Below are positions 34,298 through 44,045 of a stretch of 64,000 nucleotides of DNA, piece after piece. Positions within the stretch are counted from its first letter, which is position 1; the number at the start of each line of letters is the position of its first letter. Where the stretch lies: contig NZ_RQFT01000012.1 of the NCBI RefSeq assembly GCF_004769525.1, positions 1 through 64,000 of the forward strand, given 5' to 3'. Both the position numbers and the translations under genes were made by a program. A model generated the notes under the pieces. The model saw only the letters and a program-made list of their open reading frames with translations, was not told where the DNA came from and ran no database searches. The DNA is from Leptospira bouyouniensis (GTDB lineage: Bacteria > Spirochaetota > Leptospiria > Leptospirales > Leptospiraceae).

Positions 34298-36773
34298 TTG
34301 GAAAACTAACTTTAAAAACAGTTCTACCAGGTACTGATTCGAAACTAATATTTGCATTGTGCCTGATCACAATTTCCTTCACAAGGTATAACCCAAGTCC
34401 TAAACCGTCACCTGATGTTTTAGTTGAAAAAAATGGCATAAAAACTTTAGATTGTTGTTCAATTGGGATACCAATTCCGGAATCCTCAATTTCAACAATC
34501 ACGGATTCATTGGTTTTATAACTTCGAATCCAAATCGTTCCTTTTGTTGACATTGCTTGAATTCCATTCCAAATGATTTGGCTCCAGAGTTGAACTAAGT
34601 CACCTTGGATGCATCGAATTTTACCTTCAAAATCTAAATTCAAAATTAAATTAATGTCTCTTAAAAAATATTCCTTATACAAAGATATAGCCGAATGAAT
34701 TGTATCTTTTAATGAAAAATCGATGAGTTCCAAATTGGATTGGAGTCCTGCAAAGTTCTTTAATGTGAAAGTGATTTTTGATAATCTTCTAATTGAATAT
34801 AGGATGTGTTCGGAAGATTGTTTCATTAATAAAAGTTTTCTCAATCGTTTGAAATCATTTTGATTCCCGATTGCAGATTGAATTTTTTTAATGATCGAAG
34901 GAGATAAATTTCGAATTCCTGAATCAACAAACAATTCTGCAAGTTCGTCAGGATATAATATTGTATTTTGTTTTAATACTTCTGTAAGTGATTTCCTGGC
35001 TTGTCTATTTGTAATTCCTGTTAAAATACGTAGACCAGAATCATTTGAATCAATGATTAAATTCAAGATTTCATTTAGTGTTTGGTCTTTTATGTCTTGA
35101 GATTCATCTTCCCACTCTGCCACCAATGTTTCAACAGAAGATTTGATCATCCCAATTGGATTGTTGATTTCGTGTGCTAAACCTGATACAAGTTGTCCCA
35201 AAGATGCTAATTTTTCGTTTTGGATTAATTTTTCTTGGGCTTCCCTCAACGCAAAAAGTGCGGAATTGAGTTCGGTATTACTTGTTTGTAATTCAAAAGT
35301 TCTCGCTTTTACTTTTTCTTCCAAAGATCGATTTAGTTCTTTTAATTCAAGTTCTGCGGTTCTTTTTGATGTTTGATCAATTCCAATCCAAATAATTTTC
35401 GAAGGTTCGTCTTTTGAGTCACGAATGATCCCTAACCGCCATTCTAAATAAAGAGTTTGTGAATTCTTTGTGATGTATCGAAGGATTAAACTTTCAGCAA
35501 TATTTTGAATTTCATTAATATCATCCAAAACTTCTTTTAAAAATTCACGATCTTCTTCTACTAATATAATGTTTTGAATGTATTTATTTAAAACATCATC
35601 TTTATTTAATTGTAATACTCTTAATGCTGCAGGATTGATATTTTCAATTAAACCTTTTGCATTAGTTAAGAGAATTAAATTTGCAGCATTGTCAAAGACG
35701 GTTGAATTAAGGTTCTTTTCTTGCAGTAATGAAATTTCAGTTTTTTTAGAATTTGTGATATCGAGTGCTACGACATCTATCCTTTTTTTAATACCAAGAA
35801 TATCATTGGAAATATTGACGTAATGTTCTGTCCAAATAATAGAACCATTTGCATGAATCATTCTTAGGATGATAGGTGATTCTCCGGAAAAAAGTTCTTC
35901 TATTTTGTGTTGGTCTTCTTTGATTACAATGTCTCGAAAAAAATCAGAATTTTCGTAAAAATAATTGATACCATATCCTGTAATTTCTTCCATTTTAGAA
36001 CTAATATAAGAGGTTCTTGGCTCAGGTAAAAATTCAATATTATAAATGATGGCTGGTAATTGATTGTACATAATCAAAAGACGAACGTTTACATCCTTGA
36101 TCGCTTTTTGTAAAGTTTCTAATTCGAATAGTGATAAATTTAATTTTTTGGTTTGTACTTGAAAACTAAAAAGGATACAAGCTACGCCGAACAAAAACAT
36201 AAACAAAGTGTTGATCGTATAACCTAAAGGTTTATACCAATCGATAGTGAATAAATATGGGAAAAATAACCTTTGTAATGCGAGTAAAAAACAGATAAAA
36301 AAGAAATAAATTCTGATTGTTTTAGGATATTCATTTAAACTTAGAATAATACTTCCAAATAAAATGAGAATTGAGCCATTGAAGATTGCAGAAGGTAATG
36401 AGAACCAAAAAAAATTAACTTCTTTTAATAGTAGAGTGACAAACAGAAAATAGAGTAAAACAAAAGAAGAAAAGATCCATTTTTTTGAAATATATCTAGA
36501 AATGATGGGGGAAATTGATAAAACAAGGAGATAAGAACTAAAGAGTGTTAATGACTCCGAAAAAAAGAAATACAAAACATTTTCTGTGCTTCCGTATAAG
36601 TATAAGGAATAATTTCGAATGACCAAAACAGCAAGGAAATAAGCAGTAAATGTGAGTTTGATTTCTGACTTTGAATTTTTAGATAAAAAATAAATGATAA
36701 TTGAAATAACTAAGTTAACGACAACAGAAAGTGCTGTAACTGCAAATATTACATCGATTTCAATTGGCAACAT
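34287..36773 (-). CDS. Multi-TM sensor histidine kinase with PAS domains
   Basis: 828 residues. The first ~215 residues contain about seven membrane helices, a membrane sensor unit without a recognised name here. PAS-type domains follow (~235-345 and ~350-475, including SSKMEEITGYGINYF and LLTNAKGLIENINPAAL). A coiled coil (~475-520) leads to phospho-acceptor His534 in LVSGLAHEINNPIG, then ATPase motifs DSGIGIP and GDGLGLGLYLVKEI. It is the last gene of the chemotaxis operon, overlapping the receiver gene before it by 14 bp, and may phosphorylate the two single-domain receivers. Its 3' end overlaps purM by 11 bp. Confidence 0.9.
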   Translation of the reverse strand: MLPIEIDVIFAVTALSVVVNLVISIIIYFLSKNSKSEIKLTFTAYFLAVLVIRNYSLYLYGSTENVLYFFFSESLTLFSSYLLVLSISPIISRYISKKWIFSSFVLLYFLFVTLLLKEVNFFWFSLPSAIFNGSILILFGSIILSLNEYPKTIRIYFFFICFLLALQRLFFPYLFTIDWYKPLGYTINTLFMFLFGVACILFSFQVQTKKLNLSLFELETLQKAIKDVNVRLLIMYNQLPAIIYNIEFLPEPRTSYISSKMEEITGYGINYFYENSDFFRDIVIKEDQHKIEELFSGESPIILRMIHANGSIIWTEHYVNISNDILGIKKRIDVVALDITNSKKTEISLLQEKNLNSTVFDNAANLILLTNAKGLIENINPAALRVLQLNKDDVLNKYIQNIILVEEDREFLKEVLDDINEIQNIAESLILRYITKNSQTLYLEWRLGIIRDSKDEPSKIIWIGIDQTSKRTAELELKELNRSLEEKVKARTFELQTSNTELNSALFALREAQEKLIQNEKLASLGQLVSGLAHEINNPIGMIKSSVETLVAEWEDESQDIKDQTLNEILNLIIDSNDSGLRILTGITNRQARKSLTEVLKQNTILYPDELAELFVDSGIRNLSPSIIKKIQSAIGNQNDFKRLRKLLLMKQSSEHILYSIRRLSKITFTLKNFAGLQSNLELIDFSLKDTIHSAISLYKEYFLRDINLILNLDFEGKIRCIQGDLVQLWSQIIWNGIQAMSTKGTIWIRSYKTNESVIVEIEDSGIGIPIEQQSKVFMPFFSTKTSGDGLGLGLYLVKEIVIRHNANISFESVPGRTVFKVSFPITS

Positions 36774-37140
36774 CGGGATCGACTAACTCTGATACTTTTT
36801 TGATTAATTCTTCATTTTTAAATGGTTTGATAAACCATCCATCTGCACCTTCTAGTAATGCTTTAGAGATTATTTCTGACTTACTTTCTGATGATAAAAC
36901 AAGGATCCTAAATTTAGAGTTTGTTTTTATTTTTTTTGTTTCTCGAATCAGATCAACCCCTGCCAAACCTGGCATGTTAAAATCAAAAATTCCAAGAACA
37001 ATATTAGGATTTGCTTTTAAGGTTTCTAAAGCAGATTCACCAGTTTGACAGATGATGATTTCATGACCTTGACTACTTAAGGCAAGGCGCACAATTTTTA
37101 AAACTGCCGGTGAATCATCTACGATTAAAATCGAACTCAT
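36760..37140 (-). CDS. Single-domain response regulator (CheY-like) 2
   Basis: 126 residues, a receiver domain alone. Acidic pocket in LIVDDS, phospho-acceptor Asp53 in GIFDFNMPG, conserved Lys105 in FIKPF. There is no output domain, so it acts by binding or phosphotransfer. It shares the operon with CheA and two kinases; the partner kinase cannot be decided from sequence. It lies 2 bp after the first receiver gene and overlaps the next kinase gene by 14 bp. Confidence 0.93.
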   Translation of the reverse strand: MSSILIVDDSPAVLKIVRLALSSQGHEIIICQTGESALETLKANPNIVLGIFDFNMPGLAGVDLIRETKKIKTNSKFRILVLSSESKSEIISKALLEGADGWFIKPFKNEELIKKVSELVDPDVAN

Positions 37141-37142
37141 TC

Positions 37143-37502
37143 TTAAATCAATTGGGAAATAAGTTTGGTTAGAGATTCATTTGCAAAAGGTTTTACAAGC
37201 CAACCAACCGCCCCTGCTGCTTTCCCTTTGTTTTTCATTTCTTCGCTTGATTCAGTCGTTAACATGACGATTTTCATGGTTTTTCCATTTTCTGATTTTA
37301 ATGTTTTTTCAGTGAGTTCAATGCCAGTCATGCCAGGCATATTGACATCAAAGATACCAATGTCAAATTTTGAGTTTTGAATTTTCTCTAAGGCTTCCAT
37401 TCCATTGGAGGCAGACTCAACTTCATGCCCATCTGTTGTTAATACCAAGTTTAGAATTTTTAGCACTGCAGGTGCATCATCAACTGTTAATATTCTAGCC
37501 AT
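37143..37502 (-). CDS. Single-domain response regulator (CheY-like) 1
   Basis: 119 residues. Receiver with LTVDDA, phospho-acceptor Asp52 in GIFDVNMPG, and Lys104 in LVKPF. The start is the ATG at 37502, with GAGGAG upstream; a TTG at 37517 lies within that ribosome-binding region and is less likely. It is clearly paralogous to the neighbouring receiver (same PAVLKI motif after the acidic pair), so the pair arose by duplication. It overlaps the upstream kinase gene by 8 bp. Confidence 0.93.
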   Translation of the reverse strand: MARILTVDDAPAVLKILNLVLTTDGHEVESASNGMEALEKIQNSKFDIGIFDVNMPGMTGIELTEKTLKSENGKTMKIVMLTTESSEEMKNKGKAAGAVGWLVKPFANESLTKLISQLI

Positions 37503-38760
37503 TTTTTTTCTCCTCAATGAATAATGGAAATCGAATTGTTAAACAAACATCTTTTGTATTATCATTTTTTAAGTTGTCATCTATATTATAAATTTGTACA
37601 TTTGTTTGGTGTTGGTCCATTATCTTTTTAACTAATGTCAAACCTAACCCGAATCGAAATTGTTCAAATTTAGCGTAACTATCATCAACAACAGATGAAA
37701 TTCTGAAAAAAGGTTCAAAAATTAAAGTTTCATATTTTTCTGGAATGCCAATTGTTCCATCTTCATTTTGATAGGCAGGGTTTATGATTTTAATTTCTAA
37801 GAAATTCTCCCTATGAAAAAATATGACAAAAATTTCGTCACCTTCTTTGGAATATTTGATGGCATTCAAAAGAATTTCTCTTATGGTATATGTTATTTTT
37901 TCAAGATTGAATCGTATTTTATGATTCGTCACCGAATTTGGAAGTTGGCTTATGTTAATCTTTTGTGATTTTAAAGATAAAGCTTCTTCTAAAAATTTGC
38001 TCTCCGCTTCAAAAATAGGTAATAATTGAATTGGTGATTCGGTTGTTTCGATAGTTTTGTCATCATCAATCACAGATTGTGAGATTGACATGCTATCAAA
38101 CATACTTTTTGCAGCATCATAATTTTCTGATAATAAATCTAATATTGGTTTTTGGACGATATAGTAATTGTTTTCAGTATCGAATTTACTTTTTGAAATT
38201 AAAATACTTACTACACTCATAAGTGTTCCAATACCACTTCCTTGAAACAAGCTAATATTCATTTGGTGGATAATGTCTGCAGAAATGTTTTGGTTTTCTT
38301 TGTGTGTGAGTGATTTTTTCCAATCAAAAATTTCAATCACACGTTTGAATAAATGATTTTCAGCTTCGTGGATGAATTGAGATTTAAGTTTTGTATTTAA
38401 GTATTGGAAAGACCTATCGAGTGTCAATTTTACATGCTCATCTTCGAATGGAAATTGTATGTAATCATAGGCTGAATGTCTCTTTAGAAATGAAGCAGTT
38501 TGTGCCCAATGGTTTGAATCGGTGACAAGAATAATAAGTGTGTTTGGATATGACTTTGAGATATTTTCTAAGATTTCTTGTGAATTTGAGTCTTTTAAGT
38601 CTTCGATAGGTAAAATGATAAAATGGAATTTTTCATTTTTTAAATGATGAAGTATTTCATCTAATTTTTGGATCCTCAAATAAGTGAAATTAACTTCATT
38701 TAGGATGGGAAGCAATTCGTTAGTTGTTTGAGAGTTTAATATAAGACAATGTGGTATCAT
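37495..38760 (-). CDS. Atypical histidine-kinase-like protein with pseudo-receiver domain
   Basis: 421 residues, no membrane helix. Residues 1-125 have a receiver-like fold pattern (LILNSQ, FHFIILPIEDL), but the phospho-acceptor position is not Asp and the acidic pair is absent, so it is a pseudo-receiver. The C-terminus is a HATPase domain (REILLNAIKYSKEGD; GLGLTLVKKIMD). Between them no standard HisKA box is seen; ADIIHQMNISLFQGSG is the only candidate His region. It overlaps cheB by 4 bp and the receiver gene by 8 bp. It may be a kinase with an unusual dimerisation domain or a regulator of phosphorylation in the chemotaxis operon. Confidence 0.75.
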   Translation of the reverse strand: MIPHCLILNSQTTNELLPILNEVNFTYLRIQKLDEILHHLKNEKFHFIILPIEDLKDSNSQEILENISKSYPNTLIILVTDSNHWAQTASFLKRHSAYDYIQFPFEDEHVKLTLDRSFQYLNTKLKSQFIHEAENHLFKRVIEIFDWKKSLTHKENQNISADIIHQMNISLFQGSGIGTLMSVVSILISKSKFDTENNYYIVQKPILDLLSENYDAAKSMFDSMSISQSVIDDDKTIETTESPIQLLPIFEAESKFLEEALSLKSQKINISQLPNSVTNHKIRFNLEKITYTIREILLNAIKYSKEGDEIFVIFFHRENFLEIKIINPAYQNEDGTIGIPEKYETLIFEPFFRISSVVDDSYAKFEQFRFGLGLTLVKKIMDQHQTNVQIYNIDDNLKNDNTKDVCLTIRFPLFIEEKKNG

Positions 38761-39800
38761 TTGGAGCCCAACTCTTTTACTTTGTCCGTTATTTGTTCCA
38801 ATGGGAGTTGGAACATTACAGCACCAATTTCAAATGCAACCTTTGGCATCCCATATACCACACAAGTTTCTTTGTTTTGTCCTATAGTAAGGCATCCATT
38901 ATTTTTCAAATTTAATAATCCTTTTGCTCCATCATTCCCCATTCCGGTAAGAATGATAGCGAGAGACTGTTTTCCCATCCCACAATTTACAACCGAATTA
39001 AAAAGTACATCAACAGAGGGTCGATGGCCATTAACTTTGTCAGTCTGTGTAATTTTTGTATACAGTTCGTTATTGATTTTTTGAACCTCTAGATGGAAAT
39101 TCCCTGGTGCAATGTAAACGATGCCATTTTCCAAAAGTTGTTTGTCTTTTGCTTCGATTACTTTAGTATTTAATTCTGCATTTAATCTTCCTGCAAAAAG
39201 TGCCGTGAAATTCTCAGGCATATGTTGGGCAACAAGAATCGGAGGGAAGGAATCATCAACATCATCGAGTAACTTTCTAAGGGTAGTTGTCCCACCTGTA
39301 CTTGAGCCTATCAAAATTACTTTGGATTTGAATGTAATATCCTTTTTTGATTTAACATTATTTGTTTGAAGACCTTTTTTTGAATTGTGAAAAACGGAAA
39401 CATCATATGCTAAAGATGCATTCAACTTACTTAATAAATCTTCTTTAGCTTCAATCAGACTTTCTGGTGTACCGGATGGTTTTGTTACATAGTCAAAGGC
39501 ACCTGCATCAAGTGCTTCCAAAGTGATTGATGTACCTTCAGTTGTTGAGGAACTAAACATTATGACTGGCATAGGATGTTGTGGAAGGAGTTTTTTTAAA
39601 AATTCAATTCCATCCATTTCTGGCATGTGAACATCTAAGGTCATTACATCTGGTTGTTTTTCAATGATTTGGTCCCTGGCTTCGAATGGGTTTGATGCTT
39701 CGCCTACAACTTCCCAATTCGGATCTGATTCAATCCAACGTTTGATCATACTTCTTACAGAGCGTTGGTCATCTACGACTATCACTGTATGTTTTTTCAT
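38757..39800 (-). CDS. cheB: Chemotaxis protein-glutamate methylesterase
   Basis: 347 residues. N-terminal receiver with VVDDQRSV and phospho-acceptor Asp56 in TLDVHMPEMDG. The C-terminal methylesterase has the Ser/His/Asp triad in LIGSSTGGTTT, VAQHMPENF and LTGMGNDGAKG. It removes methyl groups from chemoreceptors when phosphorylated by CheA. It overlaps cheA and the next kinase gene by 4 bp each. No CheR methyltransferase gene is in this operon. Confidence 0.95.
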   Translation of the reverse strand: MKKHTVIVVDDQRSVRSMIKRWIESDPNWEVVGEASNPFEARDQIIEKQPDVMTLDVHMPEMDGIEFLKKLLPQHPMPVIMFSSSTTEGTSITLEALDAGAFDYVTKPSGTPESLIEAKEDLLSKLNASLAYDVSVFHNSKKGLQTNNVKSKKDITFKSKVILIGSSTGGTTTLRKLLDDVDDSFPPILVAQHMPENFTALFAGRLNAELNTKVIEAKDKQLLENGIVYIAPGNFHLEVQKINNELYTKITQTDKVNGHRPSVDVLFNSVVNCGMGKQSLAIILTGMGNDGAKGLLNLKNNGCLTIGQNKETCVVYGMPKVAFEIGAVMFQLPLEQITDKVKELGSK

Positions 39801-41683
39801 GTGTTCTGAATCGCCATATGTTGATTAATTAATTTTCGTACATCTAAGATAAGACCAGCATGTCCATTACCCAAGATGGTACAACCTGCTAACCCATTAA
39901 TGTTTTTGAATAGGGGGGAAATGGGTTTGATGACAATGGATTGATTCCCCAAAATTTCATCGAATACAATCCCCATTTGATTCTCATGAGATTCTGTAAC
40001 GATCATATACTTTTCTGCTATTGACTTGTTATGATTGAGCTCCGATTCTTTTCCGAATAGTAAATCAATGTCAACGATTGAGATTTGGTTTTCACGGTAT
40101 TGAATGCTATGATTGTTACGATATAATTCATTGATCGGTTCATTTTTGATGTAAATAGTTTCTTTTACATCAACTGATGGTAGTATGAAGTAAGTTTCCG
40201 ATTTACGCACTACCAAACCTTCGATAATGGCGAGTGTTAATGGAACTCTGATTAAAAAAACGGTTCCTTGTGATTGGTTTGAGCTGACATCAACAAATCC
40301 TTTCAAAGTTGTTACATTTTTTCGCACAACATCAAGTCCTACTCCTCTTCCAGATAAGTCAGTGACTTCGTTTGCAGTAGAAAATCCTGGATGGAATAAA
40401 AAATCCCATACTTCTTCATCTTTTAAATTTTCAACGTCACTTGGGTGGATCAGTCCTAGTGAAATTGCCTTCCTAAGGATTTTATCTCTTTGCAAACCCT
40501 TCCCATCATCTTTAACTTCAATCCAAACTTCTTTTCCTGATTGGACTGCTGTTAAATGAATTTTACCTTTTGGAGATTTCCCAACTTCTTTTCTTTCTTC
40601 TGGAGTTTCTAAGCCATGATCAATAGCATTCCGTATGATATGGACAAGTGGATCATACATTTCTTCAATGATAGATTTATCAATCTCTGTATCCTCACCT
40701 GCAATGATTAGTTCTACTTGTTTCCCGGTTTTTTTTGCCGTATCACGTACAAGTCTTTCCATTCTAGAAAATACACCTGAGATCGGCACCATTCGTAAAC
40801 TAAGCGTGATTTCTTGTAAACTTCGGATTAACTTTTTTAATTGAAGTGCTGATTTATGAAAGTTTTCGAGTTTCAGTTTTTGCAGATCAGGGTGTTCGGT
40901 CACCATAGGTTCATTGATGACAATTTCACCCACTATGTCTAAGAGAGAGTCTAGTTTATCGGTGTCGATACGGATGTCTTTTTTTTGAACCACTTTTTTT
41001 TCTTCTTTTTTTGTGAAAGAAATGTTAGGTGGTGTTTCTATTACAGATTTTTGTTCTGTATCATTTGGTTTGTCAAATAAACCAAATTCTGCGTTGTTAG
41101 TGGATGTTTCCTTTTGGAAAATACCAAATTCTTTGTTACTCTGAATAGAAGGCTCAGGCTGAAACAGTCCAAATTCTTCCGAGGGGGATGGTTTAAGATT
41201 TTCTTCTTCGAATAACCCGAATTCTTTGATGTTCCTTTGTGAACTTGAATCCATGGGAGTTTCCATTCCTAGGTTTTTCAGTTCTGTGAGTTTTTGATTT
41301 GTAATTTCTAAAAATTGGATTTGAGCTTCTGAATACAAATCACCACCAGTTGGCGAATTCTCTTCATGGACAACTAGTTCGTTCAGAATATCAAGTGCAT
41401 TTAATAGGATCTCCAAGGTTTCTTCATCTTGCACTTCCGGTTTATTTCGCAAATAATCTAAAAGGTTTTCTGCTGCATGTGCAATTTTGACAATACCAGA
41501 CAGTCCAAAAAATCCAGAACTCCCTTTGACGGTATGAAAGTGACGAAACAAAGTATCAAGTAAATCTCTTTCAACTAAACTTCCATCTAATGTAGTTTTT
41601 TCAAAATTTAAAAGCCCAGCTTCAATGTTTTCTAAACATTCTTTTGCTTCCGTTAGGTATTCTAAAACATCTTCTCTTTCCAT
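39797..41683 (-). CDS. cheA: Chemotaxis histidine kinase CheA
   Basis: 628 residues. HPt domain with phospho-acceptor His50 in FRHFHTVKGSSGF; dimerisation segment around 240-300 (IRIDTDKLDSLLDIVGE); HATPase (RNAIDHGLE, DDGKGL, GRGVGLDVVRKNV); C-terminal CheW-like domain. The usual P2 CheY/CheB-binding domain is not seen; the region is a linker with four copies of an EFGLF-type motif (154-158, 170-174, 185-189, 199-203). It transfers phosphate to CheY and CheB. The cheW gene ends 3 bp upstream and cheB overlaps by 4 bp. Confidence 0.95.
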   Translation of the reverse strand: MEREDVLEYLTEAKECLENIEAGLLNFEKTTLDGSLVERDLLDTLFRHFHTVKGSSGFFGLSGIVKIAHAAENLLDYLRNKPEVQDEETLEILLNALDILNELVVHEENSPTGGDLYSEAQIQFLEITNQKLTELKNLGMETPMDSSSQRNIKEFGLFEEENLKPSPSEEFGLFQPEPSIQSNKEFGIFQKETSTNNAEFGLFDKPNDTEQKSVIETPPNISFTKKEEKKVVQKKDIRIDTDKLDSLLDIVGEIVINEPMVTEHPDLQKLKLENFHKSALQLKKLIRSLQEITLSLRMVPISGVFSRMERLVRDTAKKTGKQVELIIAGEDTEIDKSIIEEMYDPLVHIIRNAIDHGLETPEERKEVGKSPKGKIHLTAVQSGKEVWIEVKDDGKGLQRDKILRKAISLGLIHPSDVENLKDEEVWDFLFHPGFSTANEVTDLSGRGVGLDVVRKNVTTLKGFVDVSSNQSQGTVFLIRVPLTLAIIEGLVVRKSETYFILPSVDVKETIYIKNEPINELYRNNHSIQYRENQISIVDIDLLFGKESELNHNKSIAEKYMIVTESHENQMGIVFDEILGNQSIVIKPISPLFKNINGLAGCTILGNGHAGLILDVRKLINQHMAIQNT

Positions 41684-41686
41684 GTA

Positions 41687-42190
41687 TCAATTTCCAGGGA
41701 TGTCTTGAATCATATGACTTTCTTCTTGGGTTAGCAAACGTTGGAGATTGATTAATATTTTTACAGTGTCACCGACTCTTCCTGTTGCATAAATGAATCG
41801 TGATGATTTTGATTCTCCAATTTTAGGTGCAATATCGATATTCTCAGGTGGGATTTTTACCACATCGTTTACTTTATCAACAATGAGACCTAATGGATGA
41901 CCTTCAAGTTCTACAAGTAAAACGCAAGTTCGATCGTGGTAAGGTTGGAATGGCATATCAAATCGTAATCTAACATCCATTACGGGAATGATCTTTCCTC
42001 GAATATTGATCACTCCTTTTAAAAAATCTGCCGTACCTGGAATTGTTGTAATCGCAGGTAATGCTAATATTTCTGTTAAATACCTCACTTCAAATGCATA
42101 AAATCGTTCATCTAAACTAAAACAAAGATACAAATCTTTCATCGTATCTTCGTCTTCAATTGTGTCCCATGATTTGGATGTTGTGTTCAT
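41687..42190 (-). CDS. cheW: Chemotaxis adaptor CheW
   Basis: 167 residues. A CheW SH3-like scaffold linking receptors to CheA: LCFSLDERFYAFEVRYLTEIL, split here as FSLDERFYAFEV and TEILALPAITTIPGTADFLKG, then INIRGKIIPVMDVR and LIVDKVNDVVKIP. The N-terminal ~20 residues are extra. It sits 9 bp after the receptor gene and 3 bp before cheA. Confidence 0.94.
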   Translation of the reverse strand: MNTTSKSWDTIEDEDTMKDLYLCFSLDERFYAFEVRYLTEILALPAITTIPGTADFLKGVINIRGKIIPVMDVRLRFDMPFQPYHDRTCVLLVELEGHPLGLIVDKVNDVVKIPPENIDIAPKIGESKSSRFIYATGRVGDTVKILINLQRLLTQEESHMIQDIPGN

Positions 42191-42199
42191 GGTAATTCC

Positions 42200-43948
42200 C
42201 TATAAAATAATTCTAGGTTTTTCAATTCGTGTAAGAGCAGTTGATTTGGATCCTTCTTCCTTCAATTTAAAACCCATGATGACAGAACGCATAATTTCAA
42301 CTTGCCGTTTTAAAGTTTCACTAGATGCGGCTACTTCTTCAGCTGAGGCTGCCGTTGTTGATGTAACGGTGGTTACTTGGTCTATTCCCTGAGTGATTTG
42401 TAAAACTGCCGATTTTTGTTCATTGATCGATAAAGCCAAATCTTTTGTTAAATTACTTACATTTTCTGCACTTTCCGAAATCATTCCTAAAACTTCGGCT
42501 GTCTTTTCTGTTGCATCATTTCCAAGTTTTACTTTTTTTAAGGAAGCTTCGATGAGTAAGGTTGTTTCATCGGCAGCATTGGCACTTTTTTGAGCTAAGT
42601 TTCTAACTTCTTCGGCAACAACTGCAAATCCTTTTCCATGTTGGCCTGCACGAGCCGCTTCAACTGCTGCATTTAATGCAAGGATATTGGTTTGGAAAGC
42701 AATGTCATTGATGACCTTATTGATTTTTGAAATTTGTTCAAAGGAACTACTAATTTCACCCATAGCTGAAACTAGGTCTTTCATTCTGGAATTTCCTTCG
42801 ATTGCTTGTTTTGCTGTGGATTCTGAAAAACCCGTCATTTGTTCTGCATTTTCTGCATTGGATAAAAAACTATTGCTTATCTCTGTTAATGTTGCAGAGA
42901 TTTCTTCCACTGCACTTGCTTGTTCACTAGCGGCTTCTGAAAGGGATGTGCTGGCATCTGCTAATTGTTGGGCTCCTAAGTCTACTTCTTGAGATGTGAA
43001 ATAGAGTTTCTCTACAACTTCGGAAAGGTTGATTAACATTCGGCGTAAGCTAAGTCCCAATTGGTCTTTTTCTGATTTTAAAGTAACATCTGAGCTTAAA
43101 TCGGAATTGGCAATTCGTTCTAAATGTTCTGCCCTTTCTTTAATGAAATCAACTAACTCCATAAAAGCTTGGGAGAGTTGTTGGATTTCATTTCCTTCCA
43201 AATGTTTTGATTTATTTAATTGGTTTTCGTTAGAATCTAAATTTACATTCAAATCCCCAATGGAGATGGATTGTGCAACCGATACGATTTTTTTCATTGG
43301 CTTTGCAATCGCATCAGAAAAGAAAAATGCAATTAAGAATACCATGACAAAAGAAACAACAACAACTCCAGTGACAATTACTAAGGATTGTTCGAAATGT
43401 GCTTCCGACTTGTGGTATTCTTCTTTGGCAACTTTGAGTTGAACACGAATCAAATCATCTAAGTGATGTGTGAGTGGCTCAAAGATAGGATACATATCAA
43501 CAGAAACAAATTTTTCGATTTCAGCTTCGTTTCTTGTCTCAAGTAACATACGCAAACGTTTGACACCGGCTTTTAGCGGAGGGAATTCTTTTTCCATCTC
43601 ATCGATGATGGCTTTTTCTTCTGGAACTAAATAGGTACTTAAGTATACTTTCCAAATTTCTTCCGCTTTGGTTTCCGAATCTCGAATGGATTCCAGAGCT
43701 TCCTCGATTGACATTTTTTTATCGCGGACTTTATTTGCAGAATCAACGATTCCAATCAAATAGGCATCAGATACTTCTTTGATTTGGCTAATGGGAACCA
43801 CTCGGTCTTCAAAAACAGTATGTAAAGAAGCTAAAATTTGATTAGCAGAATAAAAACTGGCTCCTGCTACCACGATCATTAAAAGAATCGTGATCATAAA
43901 TGCCAAAAGAAGCTTTGCTCGAATTTTTAAATTTTGAATCCATTTCAT
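42200..43948 (-). CDS. Methyl-accepting chemotaxis protein
   Basis: 582 residues. The ATG at 43948 (MKWIQNLKIRAKLLLAFM) is chosen because it puts the first membrane helix at the usual place. The periplasmic part (~35-190) is helical and fits a four-helix-bundle ligand domain. A second helix (VTGVVVVSFVMVFLIAFFF), a HAMP domain and a long cytoplasmic signalling rod follow; the hairpin tip has the conserved INDIAFQTNILALNAAVEAA (split at the tip by ...RAGQHGKGFAVVAEEVR). It is the first gene of the chemotaxis operon and the likely input to this CheA/CheW set. The ligand is unknown. Confidence 0.93.
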   Translation of the reverse strand: MKWIQNLKIRAKLLLAFMITILLMIVVAGASFYSANQILASLHTVFEDRVVPISQIKEVSDAYLIGIVDSANKVRDKKMSIEEALESIRDSETKAEEIWKVYLSTYLVPEEKAIIDEMEKEFPPLKAGVKRLRMLLETRNEAEIEKFVSVDMYPIFEPLTHHLDDLIRVQLKVAKEEYHKSEAHFEQSLVIVTGVVVVSFVMVFLIAFFFSDAIAKPMKKIVSVAQSISIGDLNVNLDSNENQLNKSKHLEGNEIQQLSQAFMELVDFIKERAEHLERIANSDLSSDVTLKSEKDQLGLSLRRMLINLSEVVEKLYFTSQEVDLGAQQLADASTSLSEAASEQASAVEEISATLTEISNSFLSNAENAEQMTGFSESTAKQAIEGNSRMKDLVSAMGEISSSFEQISKINKVINDIAFQTNILALNAAVEAARAGQHGKGFAVVAEEVRNLAQKSANAADETTLLIEASLKKVKLGNDATEKTAEVLGMISESAENVSNLTKDLALSINEQKSAVLQITQGIDQVTTVTSTTAASAEEVAASSETLKRQVEIMRSVIMGFKLKEEGSKSTALTRIEKPRIIL

Positions 43949-44045
43949 AGTTGGTCCCCAAGAGGTGGGGCAAAGTATGAATTGATTTTCTAGGTAGTCA
44001 AGCATTTCCTAATATTATTCATTAAATTTATAAAATTAAAGGAAA

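Noticed and set aside
36764..43442. Plus-strand frames opposite the chemotaxis operon
   Set aside because: Shadows of well-identified minus-strand genes with full family motifs.
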